From a virus, in IMG/VR virus record IMGVR_UViG_3300042387_000502, positions 1 to 54,071 of that record: 54,071 nt of DNA, one strand, 5' to 3'. Below the pieces are notes generated by a model. That model was not told the origin of the DNA. It ran no database searches and was given only the letters and a program-made list of their open reading frames with translations. Numbering within the stretch: position 1 is the first letter of the stretch; every line of letters starts with the position of its first letter. A program made the position numbers and the translations under genes. This document shows, piece after piece, positions 49,477 to 54,071 of this stretch.

Positions 49477-49943
49477 TAGTTCCAATCCACATCTGTGTCT
49501 TCAATTGACCAATCATTTACTTCAACATCATTGCCATATGATGTTAATGAAAGTTCATCTCCGAGTTTGTAATGAGCGTCAAAGTTATCAATCTCATCAA
49601 GTGGGACCTGAACAGTTACTTCAAAGTTAATAGTTCCAGTTACTGTAACTGTCTTTGATAATTCAAAGCCAAACAGTTCTGATATTTGTTGAAGCGCTTC
49701 TTCTTTTGTATAATTAGGATTATACAATTCAACTAGAAGTTCCTCTAACTCATTAACTTTAAGTTTAAGGCCATTGTATAAATCATCAGCACGGCGACCT
49801 TGTTCAAGGGCCCATTCGATGTCGACTACCTTCTCTGTCGAGTAAGTTGTCTCCCCGTTAAAAATCTTCTTGTAAGTTACAAGTAGATTAGAGTTATACT
49901 CATTAGGTACTGCAGGTGTTATTGTTGCTCCATATGTTTCCAT
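49476..49943 (-). CDS. Early-region protein with coiled coil and beta domain
   Basis: 155 residues from ATG 49943 (METYGATITPAV), which follows the shared AACCAACGAAAGGAA leader and a TGTCAG promoter. A coiled coil (~55-75) then repeated beta strands (TVTVTGTINFEVTVQVPLDE). The frame also stays open upstream to 50108. Confidence 0.65.
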   Translation of the reverse strand: METYGATITPAVPNEYNSNLLVTYKKIFNGETTYSTEKVVDIEWALEQGRRADDLYNGLKLKVNELEELLVELYNPNYTKEEALQQISELFGFELSKTVTVTGTINFEVTVQVPLDEIDNFDAHYKLGDELSLTSYGNDVEVNDWSIEDTDVDWN

Positions 49944-50108
49944 TTTATTCCTTTCGTTGGTTGAGAGTATTGTAGCATCTTGCACTGACAATAAGGTGGA
50001 CCGTATCAAACAGTGTGAAATATTTGTAGCTTCCCCTTTTCGTGTTACCTCAATCAAGGCATCACAATTAGTGCAAAGGTATGTATCCTTAAACCATTTG
50101 TCAGTCAT
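49944..50108 (-). other. In-frame upstream segment with zinc-ribbon start
   Basis: ATG 50108 opens a 55-residue stretch (KDTYLCTNCDALIEVTRKGE) that reads straight into the 49943 gene. It contains that gene's promoter and leader, so it is either a small ribbon gene truncated by promoter gain, or an alternative long form. Confidence 0.4.
49969..49990 (-). promoter_or_regulatory. Early promoter with TGTCAG element
   Basis: - strand TGTCAG (49990-49985), 10 bases, TACAAT (49974-49969). The -35 is weak (ACCTTA). Confidence 0.65.
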
Positions 50109-50839
50109 ACTTTAACCTTATGAACACTGCATTCTGCCATGGCCTGTTCATCTTGCCAAGATCCTTGATTACAAAGTTCACAGAATTCACCGCATCCCTC
50201 TTCGCAGTATTCTATTGTATTGTAAGATTGACAGGCATAGCAACGATTTTGATATTCCATTAATTCGTTAACCTCACCACGGACAATCTCGTATTCTCCG
50301 CCCCAACCTGTTTCTTCCTCAAATTCAAGGGTTAGTAAAGAGTTAGGAACAAGATTACTTAGTTTAGTTAATATAGTTACAGCAGGTGACCAAGCAGTAT
50401 TATATTTATATACCAACCAGTTATCATCACCGTCTGATGTGTATTCAAGTAATTCAGTATCAGGATACTCGTCACCGTCTGATACGGCTACATCCCATTT
50501 AGTTCCCCAGTTAGTTGTATTCCATGAATACCAATCTTTCTGAGTCATAGCATGCGCTACCTCTTTAGCAAACCAATCAGGTGCACTCGTGTCTGTTCCT
50601 AGTCGTGTAGGCTGTTGAACATATTCTTGCATTGTAATACCGTCTTGTAGTGGAGAATGTATATTCCAAAATGCAAAGACAGGATTAGAGTAAGTTGATT
50701 CTGTTATTTCCATTTTCATAGTTTCCATATTCCAACTATCGTGCCATACCATAAATGGCTCGTTAAGTTTATCTTTGATAAAATCTATCTCAGACTTTGG
50801 ACCTTGGATTGTTAATGTGTTATACACCCAGTTAGGCAT
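50105..50839 (-). CDS. YubB/DUF1281-like ferredoxin-fold protein
   Basis: 244 residues from ATG 50839; upstream ATGs would include the promoter. NWVYNTLTI start, NWGTKWD, NTAWSPAVTIL and LTLEFEEETGWGGEY follow the YubB/DUF1281 pattern. A Cys-rich tail (CYACQ, CEEGCGEFCELC) may bind metal. Common on plasmids and phages, function unknown. Confidence 0.7.
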   Translation of the reverse strand: MPNWVYNTLTIQGPKSEIDFIKDKLNEPFMVWHDSWNMETMKMEITESTYSNPVFAFWNIHSPLQDGITMQEYVQQPTRLGTDTSAPDWFAKEVAHAMTQKDWYSWNTTNWGTKWDVAVSDGDEYPDTELLEYTSDGDDNWLVYKYNTAWSPAVTILTKLSNLVPNSLLTLEFEEETGWGGEYEIVRGEVNELMEYQNRCYACQSYNTIEYCEEGCGEFCELCNQGSWQDEQAMAECSVHKVKV

Positions 50840-50864
50840 ATTATTCCTTTCGTTGAATAGCGCA

Positions 50865-50886
50865 ATTGTAGCAGAGTCAACTGACA
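50865..50886 (-). promoter_or_regulatory. Early promoter with TGTCAG element
   Basis: - strand TTGATA -35, then TGTCAG (50886-50881), 10 bases, TACAAT (50870-50865). -35 to -10 spacing 17. Confidence 0.7.
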
Positions 50887-50895
50887 TTATCAAGG

Positions 50896-50925
50896 ATTTC
50901 AGGGCTTTTTATACACATGCCGTAA
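50896..50925. repeat. ATTTCAGGG-N16-CGTAA element
   Basis: ATTTCAGGG (50896-50904), 16 bases, CGTAA (50921-50925). The spacer holds TTATACACA (50909-50917), which fits the DnaA-box consensus TTWTNCACA. Confidence 0.6.
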
Positions 50926-50958
50926 AAAAGAAAAATGGCCTTTACGTCTGGGGGCTTG

Positions 50959-51032
50959 CGATCCATAACGGACTTGAACCGTCGACCTCTACCGTGACAG
51001 GGTAGCGCTCTAACCAACTGAGCTAATGGACC
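50959..51032 (-). tRNA. tRNA-Asp (anticodon GTC)
   Basis: 74 bases. Acceptor GGTCCAT / ATGGATC (one G-U), D arm AGCTCAGTTGGTTAGAG, anticodon stem CTACC / GGTAG, loop CTGTCAC, T arm GGTTCAAGTCC. Discriminator G, no encoded CCA. Probably read through from 51064. Confidence 0.93.
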
Positions 51033-51039
51033 TAGATGT

Positions 51040-51057
51040 GGGGCCCTTTCGGGCCCC
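51040..51057 (-). terminator. GC-rich hairpin terminator
   Basis: GGGGCCC (51040-51046) / GGGCCCC (51051-51057); on the - strand the loop is GAAA. It follows the DUF932-like gene and precedes the tRNA. No T run, as in many actinobacterial terminators. Confidence 0.65.
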
Positions 51058-51063
51058 AGTTGA

Positions 51064-52071
51064 TTAGGCTAACGCCTTAACCGCTTTGAGAATTTTATTC
51101 TTCTCTGCGGTAATGATTGGATCGAAACCACTTGCACCAGCATTTAGCGATTCGGTGTTACCAGTACGGGCGGTACGGTAATAATCTAAACGCTCAGTCA
51201 ATGCATTAAACGCACCCCAAGCAGTGCCTTTAATTGTGTTATTAGTTGGTGAGTTATGATAAAGGTCATCAATTAAAACAACCTTATTCTCCCACTTCTT
51301 TAATGCGCCTTTAACATCTGCTTCAGGCTTTGGGTATAGATTGCGAATCAAATCCGAGAATTGCTTATCGGTAATTGATTGCTTGAATAATTCGTCCGCT
51401 TCCTTTTGAAATGCATCTGCGTATGCAAATGTTAATCCCAATGCTTGACGGGCTTGCACAATTCTACCTTCGGCAGTTTGTGTATGACGAATCTTGAATG
51501 ATTGCTTAGCGCCCTTCATTGCAAGATTAAGAGTGTTTTGGCATACAACACGAACGGGTGTAATTGCTGCTTGAACCGCAACTGAACCGTCGTGAGATGT
51601 CCATACAATTAAATATAACTTAGTTTTATCGTTAATACCTTGTGGGTCTAATACGATCTCTCTAGGTATATCTAATGAGCCAAATACAACTTTGCCCTTT
51701 TTAATTGAGCCAGCAGATTCCCATTTAGCAGAATCGTTATCTAATACATTATCAGCAAATGCGAATAACTCTTCATTCTGAACAGTTTTGTATCGCTTGC
51801 CAACTACTGATAAAACATCAGTGCCTTGGTCAAATGGATTATCACGAATGACAAAGAAATTGTCTGATGTATTTCTCCATGTGTTTGGGATATGATCTGC
51901 AACATCTGACAAGCGGACATTCCAGTTATTCAACTTTGCTTCTTCAAGCATTGTTGCGGTAGTTACATTTTCATCTTGAGCGAAAATGCGATTTGCAAGA
52001 TTATGCCAAGCAGGTGCACCACGCAATGCAAATGCTACTTGACCATCTTGCTCTTCGAGATTATGAGCCAT
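51064..52071 (-). CDS. DUF932/TIGR03299-like protein
   Basis: 335 residues. GAPAWHNLAN start, SVVGKRYKTVQNEELFAF, ITPVRVVCQNTLNLAM and FKIRHTQT are typical of the phage/plasmid TIGR03299 family. Often abundant early genes of unknown role. RBS AAGGA, TGTCAG promoter. Confidence 0.82.
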   Translation of the reverse strand: MAHNLEEQDGQVAFALRGAPAWHNLANRIFAQDENVTTATMLEEAKLNNWNVRLSDVADHIPNTWRNTSDNFFVIRDNPFDQGTDVLSVVGKRYKTVQNEELFAFADNVLDNDSAKWESAGSIKKGKVVFGSLDIPREIVLDPQGINDKTKLYLIVWTSHDGSVAVQAAITPVRVVCQNTLNLAMKGAKQSFKIRHTQTAEGRIVQARQALGLTFAYADAFQKEADELFKQSITDKQFSDLIRNLYPKPEADVKGALKKWENKVVLIDDLYHNSPTNNTIKGTAWGAFNALTERLDYYRTARTGNTESLNAGASGFDPIITAEKNKILKAVKALA

Positions 52072-52098
52072 TTTATCCTTTCGTTTGGTTGAATGCTT

Positions 52099-52120
52099 AT
52101 TCTAACATACACGACTGACA
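52099..52120 (-). promoter_or_regulatory. Early promoter with TGTCAG element
   Basis: - strand TAGACA -35, TGTCAG (52120-52115), 10 bases, TAGAAT (52104-52099); -35 to -10 spacing 17. Confidence 0.72.
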
Positions 52121-52142
52121 TTGTCTATCTTATTTGACATGA

Positions 52143-52185
52143 ATTTGCGGGGGTTTTCCACAGGGTGCCGTAAGGCTGTGGATAA
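52143..52185. other. Repeat element with DnaA-box-like 9-mers
   Basis: ATTTGCGGG (52143-52151), 17 bases, CGTAA (52169-52173). TTTTCCACA (52154-52162) lies in the spacer and TGTGGATAA (52177-52185), the reverse of a perfect TTATCCACA, follows. Confidence 0.55.
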
Positions 52186-52213
52186 GTCCCCAGCTATTGA
52201 GGGCAGGGGAAAT

Positions 52214-52236
52214 GGGCCAGGGGACTAGGCTGGCCC
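52214..52236 (-). terminator. Hairpin terminator of 52244
   Basis: GGGCCAG (52214-52220) / CTGGCCC (52230-52236), 9-base loop, just downstream of the 52244 stop. No long T run. Confidence 0.6.
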
Positions 52237-52243
52237 AAGTTTA

Positions 52244-52456
52244 TTAGATTAAGTTATGAATCTCTTCTGGAAAGAATGCTGCGAATACTTTTTTGTTTTC
52301 TTGTGTATCAACAACATATGCTTTAACATTGCCTTGAAATTTTTTTAAATTACTTTTAACTAACTTAGTTAATGCATCACGATTATAACTATTTGCAGAC
52401 CATAACGTTAGATCATGAGCTTTATTAGCATCATAGATTTCTACACGATACCGCAT
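52244..52456 (-). CDS. Small early-region protein
   Basis: 70 residues; RYRVEIYDANKAHDLTLW start and FQGNVKAYVVDTQENKKVF, alpha/beta. Unknown; similar small proteins occur in other actinophages. Confidence 0.6.
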   Translation of the reverse strand: MRYRVEIYDANKAHDLTLWSANSYNRDALTKLVKSNLKKFQGNVKAYVVDTQENKKVFAAFFPEEIHNLI

Positions 52457-52483
52457 TGTGTTCCTTTGTTAGTAGGGATAGAA

Positions 52484-52519
52484 ATTATAACATAGGGGGC
52501 TAGATTTTGTCTAGCCCCC
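52484..52519 (-). promoter_or_regulatory. Terminator joined to a promoter
   Basis: Hairpin GGGGGCTAGA (52495-52504) / TCTAGCCCCC (52510-52519) ends the 52529 unit; 5 bases on, TATAAT (52489-52484) starts the 52456 unit. The TGTCAG site is degenerate here. Confidence 0.65.
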
Positions 52520-52528
52520 ATCTGTTAT

Positions 52529-52951
52529 TTAGAGATAACGAGCAATAGCGTTATAGGTGCTTGTGCTAACTGTTTCCTCATCGGTCATTTTGAGAATACG
52601 AATAGCATTTTCCATTTCCTCTTTCATCTCACGATAAGTGTGCTGATGGATTTGCTCAAAATCTTTTACAGGCTCAGCAGGGAAATCGCCTTCCTTAACT
52701 GTTAAATCAAAATCAACATTAAGGGAGTTGTTCCAAGAACGATAGTTGGTGCGTAGGTTTTCAGCCTTTGAGAATTGACTAATAGCCCATTTCCCAATTT
52801 CCTTTTTCCAAGCATCTACTTTCTTTTGGAACTTTGCTTCGTTTTCATCTTGCTTTGTGTAATCAGCCTCTAGTTTGGCTAATCTTGTTTCTAAGGCTTT
52901 GATAACCTTAGCAGTAGGTATTTTTACCTGTATTGCTTTGCCTCTTGCCAT
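52529..52951 (-). CDS. Charged helical early-region protein
   Basis: 140 residues: basic start (ARGKAIQVKIP), long coiled coil (~20-60), then mixed region. Leader AACCAACGAAAGGAA. Unknown. Confidence 0.65.
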   Translation of the reverse strand: MARGKAIQVKIPTAKVIKALETRLAKLEADYTKQDENEAKFQKKVDAWKKEIGKWAISQFSKAENLRTNYRSWNNSLNVDFDLTVKEGDFPAEPVKDFEQIHQHTYREMKEEMENAIRILKMTDEETVSTSTYNAIARYL

Positions 52952-52988
52952 TTGTGTTTCCTTTCGTTGGTTGGTTGTTGTTATGAGT

Positions 52989-53020
52989 ATTATAGCAGGA
53001 GGGTCTGACGACCCTCCTGC
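52989..53020 (-). promoter_or_regulatory. Early promoter beside a perfect hairpin
   Basis: - strand CGTCAG (53010-53005), 10 bases, TATAAT (52994-52989). GCAGGAGGGT (52995-53004) and ACCCTCCTGC (53011-53020) form a perfect 10-bp hairpin that probably terminates 53030. Confidence 0.65.
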
Positions 53021-53029
53021 CCTAAATTA

Positions 53030-53209
53030 CTAGCCCAGTAGCGTTTTAGCGGATACTGAAGTCCAACGAGTTTCTTTCGTTGGCATTTCTAGTAGCACAC
53101 GCACCGAGCCAGATGCCTGTGGGTGTATCTCTTTGATAACACCTGTTCTTTTTGACTTTAGGGTGGTGAATAAATCGCCAACCTGATAGAGTTTTCCTTC
53201 TATTGTCAT
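53030..53209 (-). CDS. 59-residue SH3/KOW-like protein
   Basis: ATG 53209 to TAG 53030-53032. Beta-barrel pattern (YQVGDLFTTLKSKRTGVI then SGSVRVLLE). Unknown. Confidence 0.55.
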   Translation of the reverse strand: MTIEGKLYQVGDLFTTLKSKRTGVIKEIHPQASGSVRVLLEMPTKETRWTSVSAKTLLG

Positions 53210-53237
53210 TTTTGCCTCTTTTCTTTGTTAGGTGGTA

Positions 53238-53259
53238 AGTATAACATTGGGGTCTGACA
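53238..53259 (-). promoter_or_regulatory. Early promoter with TGTCAG element
   Basis: - strand TAGACA -35, TGTCAG (53259-53254), 10 bases, TATACT (53243-53238). Confidence 0.7.
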
Positions 53260-53304
53260 TTTGTCTAGCCCTATCTCACTATTTGAGAATCTTAGCGTGT
53301 GACC

Positions 53305-53571
53305 TTAGTCACTTTCTTGTAGCCAAGCGTGGAGGTGGTGTTGGTCTACGATAGCCGATGCAGGTGCGAATTTTTCTCCACGATAAAATACGCCTTCAGG
53401 CATTTCGATCAATTTGTTGTAGTCCTCATCCCAATAAGCGTCAATAGCCTCGATGCAAGGTTGCACCATAGATAGTGGAACGGGCGGGTAATGATTACCC
53501 TGTAAGTGATAAGCGATACCTTGTTCTAAATCGAACTCGCTTGCTAAATCTAGCGCAGTGTTATTTCCCAT
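53305..53571 (-). CDS. Small early-region protein
   Basis: 88 residues, Glu/His/Trp-rich; FDLEQGIAYHLQGNHYPP then EAIDAYWDEDYNKLI. Two bases from the upstream gene. Unknown. Confidence 0.6.
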   Translation of the reverse strand: MGNNTALDLASEFDLEQGIAYHLQGNHYPPVPLSMVQPCIEAIDAYWDEDYNKLIEMPEGVFYRGEKFAPASAIVDQHHLHAWLQESD

Positions 53572-53573
53572 TG

Positions 53574-53798
53574 TTAGTTTCCTTCCGCAATAGTTACTTC
53601 AGCCCAAGTGTTATTTTCATTAGCAAGTGGTAATACATTAGACATACCAAGTGCGTGTAGTGTTGCTTCCTTGCACATTTGCTTTAGTGTTGTTTCGTCA
53701 AGCGCAATTAGCGCAGGCAATAAACTTGCAGGAATTTTATCCAAGTCAATAATTGCCTCGAATACTATTGTGTGTGGAACTTTCATTAGATTAGACAT
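53574..53798 (-). CDS. Small early-region protein
   Basis: 74 residues; alpha/beta (HTIVFEAIIDLDKIPASLLP). Leader AACCAACGAAAGG. Unknown. Confidence 0.6.
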   Translation of the reverse strand: MSNLMKVPHTIVFEAIIDLDKIPASLLPALIALDETTLKQMCKEATLHALGMSNVLPLANENNTWAEVTIAEGN

Positions 53799-53826
53799 TT
53801 GCTACCTTTCGTTGGTTGATAAGAGT

Positions 53827-53848
53827 ATTTTACACTATGCCACTGACA
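53827..53848 (-). promoter_or_regulatory. Early promoter with TGTCAG element
   Basis: - strand TGTCAG (53848-53843), 10 bases, TAAAAT (53832-53827); weak -35. Confidence 0.65.
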
Positions 53849-53864
53849 TTACCTAATCCATCCT

Positions 53865-53986
53865 CGGCGTGTCGCAGCTTTTGTGATAATACTCACAATT
53901 TCAGGGGTTGTGGATAACTCTCGTAACCCTGTGGATAACCCCCTACATATAGGGGCCGAGCTGACAATTGTCAACTCGACACGCCG
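53865..53986. other. Origin-like region: inverted repeat enclosing DnaA boxes
   Basis: CGGCGTGTCG (53865-53874) and CGACACGCCG (53977-53986) are perfect 10-bp inverted repeats. Between them: ATTTCAGGG..CGTAA (53898-53926), TGTGGATAA twice (53909-53917, 53930-53938) and palindrome TGACAATTGTCA (53962-53973), whose TTGACA is 17 bases from TATATG on the - strand. Confidence 0.55.
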
Positions 53987-54071
53987 TTATTCTTTCTCCC
54001 AACGATAGGGCACATCATCTTTACCGTCATGATTATTATCAACCTTGGCACCACGCCACACGTACATGGCT
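53987..54071 (-). CDS. Partial or 26-residue protein at the window end
   Basis: - strand TAA at 53987-53989. ATG at 54067 gives MYVWRGAKVDNNHDGKDD..., but the frame continues past the window edge, so this is probably the C-terminus of a longer gene. Confidence 0.5.
   Translation of the reverse strand, partial: AMYVWRGAKVDNNHDGKDDVPYRWEKE

Noticed and set aside
50840-50893. Earlier start at 50893 for the YubB-like gene
   Set aside because: This would put the TGTCAG promoter and the GAAAGGAA leader inside the gene; ATG 50839 follows them at proper spacing.

Overview
The window is part of a tailed-phage genome (or a prophage-like contig) with a low G+C content. It is densely packed: most neighbouring genes overlap by 1-20 bases or sit within a few bases of each other. 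A WhiB-family protein (30378-30689) points to an actinobacterial host, because that family is confined to Actinobacteria and their phages. The low G+C, the catalase-peroxidase and the many aquatic-phage-like genes suggest a low-G+C aquatic actinobacterium; this is inference. I see no integrase, insertion sequence or CRISPR array.

Left and middle (1-45.7 kb, almost all + strand). It opens with structural or appendage genes (2-2865) and small zinc-binding proteins. A replication and recombination block follows (2945-15587): DnaB-like helicase, CHC2/TOPRIM primase, gp32-like protein, DnaE-type polymerase, RecA, Cas4-like nuclease and RuvC-like resolvase. Next is a glycan cassette (15584-18684: FkbM-like methyltransferase, DXD glycosyltransferase, nucleotidyltransferase, epimerase), then packaging genes (small terminase candidate, TerL) with interleaved 2-oxoglutarate oxygenases. 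After a tRNA-Met come Hsp20, a structured leader RNA, a luciferase-like protein, a thermonuclease and a very large secreted protein. The lysis genes follow (lipoprotein, holin candidate, CHAP endolysin), then WhiB, a proteasome-beta-like Ntn hydrolase, a secreted subtilase, thioredoxin and a second secreted protein. From 36.2 to 43.3 kb there is an island of six Fe(II) oxygenase-like genes ending in a full katG. Short zinc-ribbon, membrane and HNH genes close this arm.

Right (46.2-54.1 kb, all - strand). Small, mostly uncharacterised genes, including DUF932/TIGR03299-, YubB/DUF1281- and Lsr2-tail-like proteins, plus a tRNA-Asp. Many are transcription units with their own promoter, a leader of the type CAACGAAAGGAA, and often a hairpin terminator. 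This looks like an early or host-takeover region.

The two arms use different expression logic. About a dozen left-arm promoters place TATAAT only 6-8 bases before the start codon, which predicts leaderless mRNAs. Right-arm promoters have Shine-Dalgarno leaders and share an undescribed element, TGTCAG exactly 10 bases before the -10 box, often forming a palindrome with the -35. Five right-arm spacers also carry a second repeated element (ATTTCAGGG, 15-17 bases, CGTAA), three of them with DnaA-box-like 9-mers, so a replication origin is plausible between 50.9 and 54.0 kb.

The most unusual content is the combination of eight Fe(II)/2OG- or cupin-type oxygenases with a catalase-peroxidase and thioredoxin, the phage Ntn hydrolase and subtilase, and the two repeated regulatory elements.
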